From positions 124,001 to 188,000 of the forward strand of contig NZ_JAQYWD010000002.1 of assembly GCF_030145145.1 (NCBI RefSeq): a DNA stretch of 64,000 nt, read 5' to 3'. The stretch is from Desulfobacula sp. (GTDB lineage Bacteria; Desulfobacterota; Desulfobacteria; Desulfobacterales; Desulfobacteraceae). Of this stretch, positions 44,870 through 52,960 are shown one piece after another. The notes under the pieces are model-generated. The model ran no database searches, had not been told where the DNA came from, and saw only the letters and a program-made list of their open reading frames with translations. Positions within the stretch are counted from its first letter, which is position 1, and each line of letters opens with the position of its first letter. The translations under genes were made by a program, and so were the position numbers.

Positions 44870-46264
44870 TACACAATAGTCTCCCATCTGGAGATGCTGC
44901 CCGAAAAAATCCCGGAATTCATCCCTGCGATGACTGACATAAAGAAGCGTGCTGATTTTTTCTCTGGCCACGTCTTCCAGAAAATCAAGGACTGCCATCC
45001 GGTTCAGTTCGTCCATCCCCTGGGTGGGTTCATCCAGGACCAGCAGCCGGGGAAGTTTGATCAAGGCCCGGGCAATGAGTACCAGCCGCTGATCAGCATA
45101 ACTCAGATCCCGGAACGGCAGGCCTGCCTTTTCCGGCATTCCCAGCCGCTCAAGCCATGCCATTGCCTGGTGTTCCTGCTGCCGGGTGTAGGGCCGGTAC
45201 ACCCCGATGGAATCAAACAGGCCGGAAATGATACAGCTGATGGTATTACCGGGCACATAATAATTTCTTTGCAACTCTGAACTGACGATACCCATGTGTT
45301 TTTTTAACTCCCAGACAGATTCACCACTGCCCCGCTGGATACCAAAAATTCTCAAATCATTCTGATAGCAGGCGGGATGGTCGCCGGTAATCATCTGGAG
45401 CAGGGTTGATTTACCACTGCCATTGGGGCCTGTGATCAGGGTATGATCTCCCTGAAGGAGGGTCAGGGTCAGCCCCTGAAAAATCTTTTGCCCGCCATAT
45501 CCGGCCGCACCCTGGTTCAGACAGACCAACTCCGTTTGTTCGGGTTTTACCGGTTCTGGTATCTGGCCCCCCGGCAATCGTCTTGCAGAGACCTGAAAGT
45601 CAGCAGACGCTTTGTGCCATTCCTTTTCAAGGGACATCATCACCGCTTCCCGGGGCCCCTGAAGCGTCAGCCGTCCCTTGACCATTACCCCTGCATGGGT
45701 GCACCAGGACGGGATGTCCTCCTGGTTATGAACAAATAGCACCAGCAGAACCTTCTGCCGGTGCAGGTGGCACAGGGCCGTATCCAGTTCTTTGCGGCTT
45801 TGGGGGTCCAATCCCTCATAGGGGGCCTGAATAGCAAGGCCGGACATGCCGTTTGTGATCTGTGACAAGAGCAACAGTTTCCTGGCCTGGCCCGTACTGA
45901 GCTGGCGATACCCTTTGTCCAGGCAGGGGGTCATGGCAAAGGCCTCAATCAAACTGGAATGATGGTCAATATCCCGTAAAAAAGACCGGGCCGGCGTCCC
46001 CGGATCAATCCTGTCCAGAAAATCGGTATCATCCGCCCTGAGTTCCGCTTCATAAAGTGCCTGCTGTTCTTTAAAGGAGATGACCCCAAAATTTTCCGGT
46101 CGTTCCAGCTGATCTGCAGTGATATCCGTGCCTTCTCCGGAAACAAGCCGGAAAAACGCTTCTATTCCGGAACGATTGGCCCCCAAAATGCACCAGGCTT
46201 GACTGCCAAGGGCAATAAACCGGTCAATATAAAGGGTGTTTGATCTGGCATTAATTATTTTCAT
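44843..46264 (-). CDS. ModF-like tandem ABC ATPase
   Basis: 473 residues with two nucleotide-binding domains. The second (about 245-470) is complete: Walker A GPNGSGKST, FRDLSYADQRLVLIARAL as signature region, Walker B LLVLDEPTQGMDE and a switch His in YVSHRRDEF. The first is degenerate: its Walker A reads GANRSGIEA without the Lys, and its Walker B region reads LAIQAPYEGLD. This resembles ModF/PhrA, soluble tandem ATPases associated with molybdate or repair genes, but no mod genes are near. It lies downstream of the phosphodiesterase-like gene on the same strand. Confidence 0.85.
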   Translation of the reverse strand: MKIINARSNTLYIDRFIALGSQAWCILGANRSGIEAFFRLVSGEGTDITADQLERPENFGVISFKEQQALYEAELRADDTDFLDRIDPGTPARSFLRDIDHHSSLIEAFAMTPCLDKGYRQLSTGQARKLLLLSQITNGMSGLAIQAPYEGLDPQSRKELDTALCHLHRQKVLLVLFVHNQEDIPSWCTHAGVMVKGRLTLQGPREAVMMSLEKEWHKASADFQVSARRLPGGQIPEPVKPEQTELVCLNQGAAGYGGQKIFQGLTLTLLQGDHTLITGPNGSGKSTLLQMITGDHPACYQNDLRIFGIQRGSGESVWELKKHMGIVSSELQRNYYVPGNTISCIISGLFDSIGVYRPYTRQQEHQAMAWLERLGMPEKAGLPFRDLSYADQRLVLIARALIKLPRLLVLDEPTQGMDELNRMAVLDFLEDVAREKISTLLYVSHRRDEFRDFFGQHLQMGDYCVSDHCGELY

Positions 46265-46318
46265 GGGGCTTATTCAAGCAGGTTCCAAACGCGTATGCAA
46301 GAAAAAAGACCCGACTTT

Positions 46319-47278
46319 CTAAAACTCAATCCGGTCTCCCTGCCGGGGAAGGATGAAGCGAATCCCCAGGTCATTTTGCCGGTGGAGTTGCGCTTTGATG
46401 ATCTCCCGGACGGGTTTTCCCCCGGTTAAAACCTCATCCGGCTTGATGTGCCCGATAACGACATTTAAACCATTTAATGCCTGGGATATGTTTTTGGGAT
46501 CAACCTTGCTTGCCAGTTTATGAAATGCCCTCATGATCCAGGCAGGCGTTAAATGCCCGAACAACTGGTCATCCGGATGCTCATCCCGGTAAGAGGCTTC
46601 CATATAGATCACCCGAAGCTGATTTGTTCTGATCAGGGGCGCAATTTTTTCCCATACCGCCTCTGTGGTGGGGCGTTTTTCTATTTCATCCGGTCCGGTA
46701 TCTCCCATGTATAGGGCATAATACCCATCCGATTCCAGCAGAAAAGCCGCGGAATCCGAAGACCGGTCATGGGACAGCGGGAAAGCAGTTACCGTCATTG
46801 CCGTATTTTCAATGGGTGTTCGTTCACCTTCTTCCAGTCGGATATAATGGTATGTCCCTATACAGGGCGCCGCTCCTTCATTGGCCATATTGGGCCAAGC
46901 CCGCCAATTAAAAATCGAATCCCGCAAATCGTCAATGGTCATTGACAGGCTTATGACCGGTTTGGGCATGTCATTCGGTGAAATGCTTGCCAGTCCGTGG
47001 ACATGATCAAGATAACAATGTGTAATCAAATAGGCTTTGATATGGTGAAACAAAATGACCTGTTCAAGGGTCGATTCCGGATAAGACGATACATCAATAT
47101 GATTGAAGACCCCTTTTTGAACGGCATACCGAAGCCCTGACAGCAGGGTACCGGCATCCAGACAGATAAAATCTGTTGAATTGAAAGGCGCCAGCAAATG
47201 ACAATTCAGGTTGCTCTCATTCAACCCCCCCTCAACGCCAAGGCAAATCCAGGTGAATTTGGGTTCTATCCGCTTCAT
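46319..47278 (-). CDS. Class II cAMP phosphodiesterase-like metallo-hydrolase
   Basis: 319 residues, ATG 47278 with AAAGGAGC upstream. Metallo-beta-lactamase fold of the PDE class II type: LDAGTLLSGL start, metal motif THCYLDHVHGLA (about residue 87), SHDRSSDSAAFLLE, YMGDTGPDE and EASYRDEHPDDQLFGHLTP with the last His ligand, IGHIKPDE. Family members hydrolyse cyclic nucleotides. A cAMP role in this organism is inference. It is 55 bp upstream of the ModF-like gene. Confidence 0.82.
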   Translation of the reverse strand: MKRIEPKFTWICLGVEGGLNESNLNCHLLAPFNSTDFICLDAGTLLSGLRYAVQKGVFNHIDVSSYPESTLEQVILFHHIKAYLITHCYLDHVHGLASISPNDMPKPVISLSMTIDDLRDSIFNWRAWPNMANEGAAPCIGTYHYIRLEEGERTPIENTAMTVTAFPLSHDRSSDSAAFLLESDGYYALYMGDTGPDEIEKRPTTEAVWEKIAPLIRTNQLRVIYMEASYRDEHPDDQLFGHLTPAWIMRAFHKLASKVDPKNISQALNGLNVVIGHIKPDEVLTGGKPVREIIKAQLHRQNDLGIRFILPRQGDRIEF

Positions 47279-47330
47279 TTTTTCTGCTCCTTTCTTTGAA
47301 ATGTCACACCCCCCGATCTCAACTCACTCA

Positions 47331-47485
47331 CTCAACTTTTTTACATGGAGTCTGGCTTTCTTTATGGCACTTTTTACCTGTCTGGTCATGAAATAATGAT
47401 AAAACGCATGGCGCCTGATAAAAGATTCAGCCGCCAATAAAAAAAGCCTGACCCCGTCCATTAAAACCAATGACTGAACGTTGAA
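47331..47485. repeat. Dispersed hairpin element, copy C
   Basis: Outer ends CTCAACTTTT and GAACGTTGAA; inner ends GGAGTCTGGCTTTC and AAAAAGCCTGACCCC (47347-47455). The left half is close to copy A (shared CTTTATGGCACTTTTTACC(C/T)GTCTGG), with a longer centre. Sits just upstream of the phosphodiesterase-like gene. Confidence 0.7.
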
Positions 47486-47673
47486 TCACCAACTATATCC
47501 CCCCGGGGCATATGATGTCAACCATACGAATTAATGAACAATTTTAAGGTGCTGGGCCCAGGACGGGCCTTGACTTATAGAAGGGGAAGGTATAGGCTCA
47601 CCAATACCAATGAGTTCTGTAACCCGGCAAGCAGTGCCTGTGACACGACTTTAGTTTAGACAAGGAAACTCTG
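47486..47673. other. Upstream region of the DUF1456 gene
   Basis: No gene. Presumably carries the promoter of the plus-strand gene at 47674; nothing more can be supported. Confidence 0.4.
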
Positions 47674-48138
47674 ATGACCCATAACGATGTCTTACGCCGT
47701 ATCCGCTATACTTTCGACTTTAATGACACCAAAATGATGGCAATATTTGGTTCAGGGGGTCTTCCGGTAACACGGGAACAAATCAGCGACTGGATGAAGA
47801 AAGACGATGATCCGGCGTTCCATAAACTCACCGACACCCAGCTGGCCATTTTTCTGAATGGGTTTATCAATGATCAGCGTGGCAGAAAAGAAGGACCACC
47901 GCATGAACCAGAGACGCATTTAACGAATAATATCATTTTCAAAAAACTGAAAATAGCGTTAAATCTTAAAGCCGAGGATGTTTTGAAACTTTTGGACCGG
48001 GCTGATCTGACCATGAGCAAACACGAATTAAGTGCCTTCTTCCGTAAGCCGGGTCATAAAAATTACCGGGACTGTCAAGATCAGATCCTGCGTAAATTTC
48101 TAACCGGTATGCAGCTTACATATCGGCCTGACATTTAA
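47674..48138 (+). CDS. DUF1456/YehS family protein
   Basis: 154 residues, ATG 47674 with AAGGAAA 7 nt upstream. Two similar helical halves: NDVLRRIRYTFDFNDTKMM...ISDWMKKDDDPAFHKLTD-x-LAIFLNGFI, and IFKKLKIALNLKAEDVLKLL...KHELSAFFRKPGHKNYRDC-x-DQILRKFL. This duplicated layout is diagnostic of the YehS/DUF1456 family, which is conserved but of unknown function. Stands alone on the plus strand. Confidence 0.93.
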   Translation: MTHNDVLRRIRYTFDFNDTKMMAIFGSGGLPVTREQISDWMKKDDDPAFHKLTDTQLAIFLNGFINDQRGRKEGPPHEPETHLTNNIIFKKLKIALNLKAEDVLKLLDRADLTMSKHELSAFFRKPGHKNYRDCQDQILRKFLTGMQLTYRPDI

Positions 48139-48301
48139 TTAAATTCTTCTTGCATTTGCAATAAAAACTGGTATGATTTTAAGAAGATGGTGAATAACGT
48201 TGGAAAACAGAACCTTAGACTGAGGCACAACAAAAATTCTCCTTCAATGAAATGGGTCTTTGTTATCGGGATGAGGGAGCAGGCCTCGAGAGTACGGTAT
48301 C

Positions 48302-48589
48302 ATGGGTCACAAGACAGACAATTTCAATCAGGCAGATCTGCAAGATCGACGCAGAAATCAGGACCGGCGAGCCCATAACGACCGCCGGTCCAAAACAGAA
48401 AGACGGTATGATTTCCGCGACAACCCCAATGGCCAGCGCAAATCCATCCGCATCTGGTTGCGGTCCATCATAAAGTCACGACTGGGTGTGGACAGACGAA
48501 AGAATAACAGAAGATACGCTGACAGGAGACGAAGGCACAAAAGTGACATTCTTACCCAGGAAGAAATAACGGATCTTCTCTCCTTGTAA
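48302..48589 (+). CDS. Small Arg-rich protein with DRRxxDRR repeats
   Basis: 95 residues, ATG 48302; no strong ribosome site, so the start is unsure. Extremely basic, with repeated DRR phrases (DRRRNQDRRAHNDRRSKTERR, later GVDRRKNNRRYADRRRRHK) and a more ordinary end, SDILTQEEITDLLSL. I know similar low-complexity DRR segments as linkers beside PilZ or receiver domains, but no such domain is here. It may bind nucleic acid or anionic lipid. Confidence 0.55.
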   Translation: MGHKTDNFNQADLQDRRRNQDRRAHNDRRSKTERRYDFRDNPNGQRKSIRIWLRSIIKSRLGVDRRKNNRRYADRRRRHKSDILTQEEITDLLSL

Positions 48590-48618
48590 ACGGCCTCATC
48601 TTCCTGTTCAGGCAACCG

Positions 48619-48810
48619 CTAAGGGAAAAAAACGGAGGCGGTTATCAATTGCCGGGGTTCATTGGCGATCGTCTTTGCTGCCAGCAGTTCAGTATAGTCA
48701 TTCAAAACACGGTTTACAAGGGACGTCAGGTTAACCGGTTTTCTGACAAGCGTTTCCTGTTGCTCCATCGGGAACAGAATCCAATAGCCGGAAGATAGCA
48801 GAACAATCAT
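48619..48810 (-). pseudogene. Possible receiver-tail remnant
   Basis: The minus frame reads IVLLSSGYW...LVRKPVNLTSLVNRVLNDY, resembling the last third of a receiver domain (SSGY, then K-P). No start or upstream receiver core exists. Weak evidence; may be chance. Confidence 0.25.
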
Positions 48811-48885
48811 GAAGAAACCGTGAAGATGAAGATTTTTTTTAATGAACGAATTTAGGTAGCTGTAGAGGCGGCTCAGGATTTATAT

Positions 48886-49004
48886 GGGGTCAGGCTTGTG
48901 TTATTGTGCTTTTGATAACAGACTGTAATAGCGAAGAAATTCAGCAAAAGCGTCAATAACGCAAGCCTGACCCCGTCGATTAAAGCTAACGTCCGAAAGT
49001 TAAG
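48886..49004. repeat. Dispersed hairpin element, copy D
   Basis: Inverted ends GGGGTCAGGCTTGTGTTATTG and CAATAACGCAAGCCTGACCCC (48886-48974), followed by the right flank CGTC-ATTAAAGCTAA-GTC-GAAAGTT(A/G)AG also seen in copy A. Lies just after the end of the exchanger gene on the other strand. Confidence 0.75.
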
Positions 49005-49013
49005 ATTTCAATT

Positions 49014-49859
49014 TCATGCCGCCGTCATGAAGAAATAAGTGGCAACACCCGCGATGGCCAGCCAGATATTCGTTATATTGCTCACGGTAATATTCAATAT
49101 GGCGGCCAGGTATTTTTTACGATTCAACAGCGCCAGACAACTTTTAAACTCCGGCCAGCTGGAAAGTGTCGCCAGGACAAAGAATCCGATCACCCCTTTT
49201 GGCGCATGGCTTTGCTCTGAGGCAAAACTCACAACCGGGTCAAGGAAATACCCGGCGGCAATTAACACAACAATCGCCGGGAAGATGCTCCATTTAGCAA
49301 TCACTTCTTCCTCCATGGACGCTTCAGAGTCTTCCGGTGGTCGTTTAACAAACAATACCCCGGACACAACAAGGGCTGTCACCACCCAATAGATATGATA
49401 CGCAATTGGAATAGTGTAAAAACTGACGGCCATGCCGGCCGTCAGCACGATACAGGTTAAACTATACCGCCAGTTTGTTCCAAGGGTTTTCAAAAATACG
49501 CGACAAATCAGTGCTGCCGCTATTAACAGGATCGGGTTCATAAAATTCGACCCCAAAGGCGTGCTGGCGGCAAACAGGACATCCCCCACTACCAGGCCGA
49601 CGATTAAACAGACAAGCTCCGGCCCATTGGTAATGAAACCGGTGATCGTGCCAAGACCCTTTACCTCCTTCAGGGTCTCGATGATGACCTCAATGGATAA
49701 CCCGATCAAAATCATCACCAGCACCACCCCTCCAGCTGCTATAAATGAGTGGTTGAAGTCTCCATCAAACAGCAACGAACAACCACAGAAAAAGATAACC
49801 ACCAAAATCCAACATATCATATCAAGCCGACCGACAGAATTCACAAGGAATTGTTTCAT
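49014..49859 (-). CDS. CaCA-superfamily cation exchanger-like membrane protein
   Basis: 281 residues, ATG 49859 with TTGGAGGA upstream. About ten membrane helices in two halves. The alpha-repeat-like segments are ITGFITNGPELVCLIVGL...STPLGSNFMNPIL and VLATLSSWPEFKSCLALL...ITVSNITNIWLA, with the acidic residue after P typical of Na+/Ca2+ exchanger families. It is shorter than YrbG-type proteins by about 40 residues. The transported ion cannot be told from sequence. Confidence 0.7.
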   Translation of the reverse strand: MKQFLVNSVGRLDMICWILVVIFFCGCSLLFDGDFNHSFIAAGGVVLVMILIGLSIEVIIETLKEVKGLGTITGFITNGPELVCLIVGLVVGDVLFAASTPLGSNFMNPILLIAAALICRVFLKTLGTNWRYSLTCIVLTAGMAVSFYTIPIAYHIYWVVTALVVSGVLFVKRPPEDSEASMEEEVIAKWSIFPAIVVLIAAGYFLDPVVSFASEQSHAPKGVIGFFVLATLSSWPEFKSCLALLNRKKYLAAILNITVSNITNIWLAIAGVATYFFMTAA

Positions 49860-49927
49860 GGTCTTCCTCCAAATTTTTCTACAACATAATTACTCAACAG
49901 TGTAACTTCCTGCAATGGCATAAAAAT

Positions 49928-50329
49928 TTATTCCAAAAATACCGGATTTTGCCCATATTGATAGTATATAACAAAAGCGGTTAACAGGACTATCCATATC
50001 GATATAAACCCCACGGCAAAAAACCAGTTTTTTTTAAGTCGCAGGGGTTGATTTTCTGCTTTTTTTCTTGATTCTTCCATAATTTCATGTGGAATTAATT
50101 TAATTGAAAGCATTATTAATGCCGGAAGAATTAAAAGGTCATCCACATAGCCCAAAACCGGAATAAAATCAGGAATAAGATCAATTGGACTTAATGCATA
50201 TCCGAGAGTAAACAAAATAATCATTTTGGGTAATACCGTAATTTTCGGATGTTGATGTGCATAATAAATCGCAATCATTTCTTTTTTAAGGTTTTTTACT
50301 ATTATTTTTAATTTTTCTATTGTTTTCAA
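49928..50329 (-). CDS. DUF1232 (YkvA-like) membrane protein
   Basis: About 133 residues if started at TTG 50329, where CGGAG lies 6-7 nt upstream; a longer frame begins at another TTG (50374). Contains the DUF1232 core HPKITVLPKMIILFTLGYAL, then SPIDLIPDFIPVLGYVDDLL (the family hallmark SPIDLIPD-IPVLG-DD), and a C-terminal transmembrane helix. Function unknown; these are small inner-membrane proteins. Confidence 0.85.
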   Translation of the reverse strand: MKTIEKLKIIVKNLKKEMIAIYYAHQHPKITVLPKMIILFTLGYALSPIDLIPDFIPVLGYVDDLLILPALIMLSIKLIPHEIMEESRKKAENQPLRLKKNWFFAVGFISIWIVLLTAFVIYYQYGQNPVFLE

Positions 50330-50482
50330 AAAAATCTCCGGTTTATAACAAGAGCCAGGCCTTCCAATCGCCAAAGGATGGAAACCGGCCGCCCCTTGTT
50401 GACAAAATGCTAAGGCGGCTCGGTTTGTGACCCTTTATCTGGAAAGGGTCTTATTGGATCCCATCATCTCATGCCATAAAGG

Positions 50483-50932
50483 TCAGACGAACAGTTTAAA
50501 AACCGCAGACGGAGACTCTACGACTTTCTTTAGTTTTTCCTCCATATCTTTTTTCCAGGCATCATCTTTTTTTCTCCAGGCACCCTCGATTTTTTCAACA
50601 AGTTCATCAATTTCACAGGGTTTTGTGAGAAAATCATATGCACCCAGGCGGATGGCTTCTACGGCAGAGTCAATGGAACCGTGGCCGGTAAGCAGAAGTG
50701 TTTCCGTGATAATACCCAGTTCCTTGATCTGCTTCAAGGTGGCAATGCCATTCATTCCGGGCATTTTCAGATCAAGGACAACAACATCATACTTCTCTTG
50801 TTCAAGTGCTTTTATGGCACTTTCTCCGTTGTAAACGGCAGTGACCTTGTAGCTCCTGTTTTGGAGCAGTTTGGTCATGTTGTTGCAAAATATTTCTTCA
50901 TCGTCTACCAGTAAAATTTTACTTCCTATCAT
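50483..50932 (-). CDS. Single-domain response regulator
   Basis: 149 residues, ATG 50932 with AAGGAGG 7 nt upstream. A complete receiver (ILLVDDEEIF; acceptor in DVVVLDLKMPGMNG, about Asp56; LTGHGS; LTKPCEIDEL) followed only by a Lys/Glu-rich helix. No output domain, so it acts by protein contact or phosphorelay. It starts 61 nt after the Cache kinase gene, its natural partner. The receiver is of the NtrC type (T-GHGSIDSAVEA). Confidence 0.92.
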   Translation of the reverse strand: MIGSKILLVDDEEIFCNNMTKLLQNRSYKVTAVYNGESAIKALEQEKYDVVVLDLKMPGMNGIATLKQIKELGIITETLLLTGHGSIDSAVEAIRLGAYDFLTKPCEIDELVEKIEGAWRKKDDAWKKDMEEKLKKVVESPSAVFKLFV

Positions 50933-50993
50933 AATTTTTCCTCCTTATAAAGGGTTTCGAATTTGTTCATACTTCCTGCATATAACATCACTG

Positions 50994-52709
50994 TCATCCT
51001 TGCATATTAAGATCTTCGGGCGGTTTGAGCGGAAAGGTCAGGGTAAAGCACGTTCCCTTGCCCATCTCACTTTCAACATGGATATAGCCGCCCAGCTGCT
51101 TTACGATACTGTAACAGATAGAGAGTCCCAGACCTGTGCCCCGTCCCGGAGATTTTTTCGTGAAGAACGGATCGAAAATCCTCCCAATGTCCTGGTGGCT
51201 TATGCCGCTGCCTGTATCCGCCACGGTAATGACGATGCCGTTTTTGTCCTTTGCAAGGCCAGTGGTGAGGGTTATGACACCGTAACCATTGTCTTCATGG
51301 GCCTCTATGGCATTGTTGATAAAGTTCAGAAACACCTGCTGGAGCTGTGAGGGATCAGACAGGATGGTCGGAAGACTGTCGTCCAGTATGGGCGTGAATT
51401 TTATACCGTCCGATTTGGCTTCCCGCTCCATCAGATCAATCACTTCTTTTAAGAATACATTGATATCCACTGTCTCCATGACAGAGTGGGTTCTTCGAGC
51501 GAACTTCAGAAGGTTTCGGGTAATATGTTTGCACCGGAGGACCTGTTTGTCTATCTGGTCAAGGGAATCAACAAATTGTTCTCCAAAGGCCTGGTCTGTT
51601 ATGGGTGTTCTTTTTTTCGAATCCAGAAGCAGTTGAATTTCGGTCATGATAATGGCCAGGGGATTGTTTATTTCATGGGCAACCCCTGCAGACAGTTCTC
51701 CTATGGATGCCAGTTTCCCCGCCTGGATGAGCTGCTCATTCATCTGTTCCACCTCGCGGTCTCCTCGTTTAATAACCGAAACCATGTGCCGGGTGATGAG
51801 CACAGTGACAATTAAGATTATCAGCGCACTCAAATGAAGGGAGACCAGTGTGGCCCTGTTGGCATAGCGGACCTCTTCAAAAAACTCGTTTTCATTAACT
51901 CTCACCACCAAAAGCCACCTGGGATCTTTTAACCAGGTTTCGCAGACAATTTGTCTTACCTTTCTGTCCGTATGATTTGCTTCAAGAAATCTGAATGTCA
52001 CATCCCCATGAAGTTTACTTTCAAATCCCGGAGCCAGTGTCATAATTTCTCCGCCGGAACTGGGACTGGTCTGGTAAATGCCTTTGCTGTTCAGGATGTA
52101 AACTTGTCCGGTTTTACCGATCCTTACATTTTCCACCAGGGAACGAAAACATTCGGTGTTGACAGTGGCTCTCAGTATCCAGCGCCGTCCATTTTCATGT
52201 TTTAAAACGGCCATTACAAAATGGGGTTCTTTCCGGAACCCCATAAACATATCACTGGTATAACTTCCCCTTTCCATCACTTCTTTGAACCAGAATGTGT
52301 CGATGTAATTTTTGTCCATCAGGTCATAAGGCCCTACATAAGCCATATGATCTCCATTTTCATCAATGATCCCGATATCGGTCAGCGTCCAGGAATCACG
52401 ATTGAGACTCTTTAAAATATGGTTCAGTTGATCCTTTGCCTTCAGGGAAGCAATCGTGTGCGTCCGGGCAATAAAGTCGAGCCTGGTTTTGTTTTCCTTT
52501 AGAAAGATTTCAATAATTTTCCGATGGTAGTCGACTCTGGTCTCAAGGGTTTTCTCCATCCGTTCCCTGGCAAACCGGGAATAGCGGATATTGATGACCC
52601 ATCCGGCAAGGAGAAGGGGAACAAGAGAACAGATCATAGTGAGTAAAATGAACCTGCGAAAGAGATGGGAATACTGTATATTTTTCTTATTTTCAATGCG
52701 TTTATCCAT
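50994..52709 (-). CDS. Cache-domain sensor histidine kinase
   Basis: 571 residues, ATG 52709 with AAGGAGG 4 nt upstream. TM1 (about 20-40), periplasmic dCache-like domain (about 45-275; DIGIIDENGDHMAYVGPYDL, FWFKEVMERG), TM2 (about 290-312), then HisKA LASIGELSAGVAHEINNPLA and HATPase (NFINNAIEA, DTGSGI, GRGTGLGLS). The acceptor His is present. Forms an operon with the receiver gene at 50483. The periplasmic domain closely resembles that of the kinase at 55377, so both may see related ligands. A sigma54-type promoter precedes it. Confidence 0.93.
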   Translation of the reverse strand: MDKRIENKKNIQYSHLFRRFILLTMICSLVPLLLAGWVINIRYSRFARERMEKTLETRVDYHRKIIEIFLKENKTRLDFIARTHTIASLKAKDQLNHILKSLNRDSWTLTDIGIIDENGDHMAYVGPYDLMDKNYIDTFWFKEVMERGSYTSDMFMGFRKEPHFVMAVLKHENGRRWILRATVNTECFRSLVENVRIGKTGQVYILNSKGIYQTSPSSGGEIMTLAPGFESKLHGDVTFRFLEANHTDRKVRQIVCETWLKDPRWLLVVRVNENEFFEEVRYANRATLVSLHLSALIILIVTVLITRHMVSVIKRGDREVEQMNEQLIQAGKLASIGELSAGVAHEINNPLAIIMTEIQLLLDSKKRTPITDQAFGEQFVDSLDQIDKQVLRCKHITRNLLKFARRTHSVMETVDINVFLKEVIDLMEREAKSDGIKFTPILDDSLPTILSDPSQLQQVFLNFINNAIEAHEDNGYGVITLTTGLAKDKNGIVITVADTGSGISHQDIGRIFDPFFTKKSPGRGTGLGLSICYSIVKQLGGYIHVESEMGKGTCFTLTFPLKPPEDLNMQG

Positions 52710-52795
52710 TCAGCCTCCTTGCCTGTGCAGTTTTTGGATGTGGGGTATCCCCGCTTGCTTTCTCCATCACGTAACCGCTTTTAATTGATTAGATT

Positions 52796-52811
52796 ATCAA
52801 TAAATGTGCCA
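52796..52811 (-). promoter_or_regulatory. Sigma54-type promoter of the Cache kinase/receiver operon
   Basis: On the minus strand TGGCACATTTATTGAT: -24 block TGGCAC, then TTGAT with GG-N10-G spacing, about 75 nt from the expected start to the ATG at 52709. It shows the same TTGAT form and the same upstream CCCTTT as the synthase promoter at 31125. Confidence 0.55.
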
Positions 52812-52960
52812 AAGGGTTTTGTTCCTGGGATGTCCACATAACATATTGAAATTTTATAATTTATTTCAATACAACAAAAACTACAGACCCGGACGTTTGA
52901 ACAGATTGTCATCGGACAGGAGACAGGGGGTGGAAAGTGTCATGTGACAGTCTGATCCGT

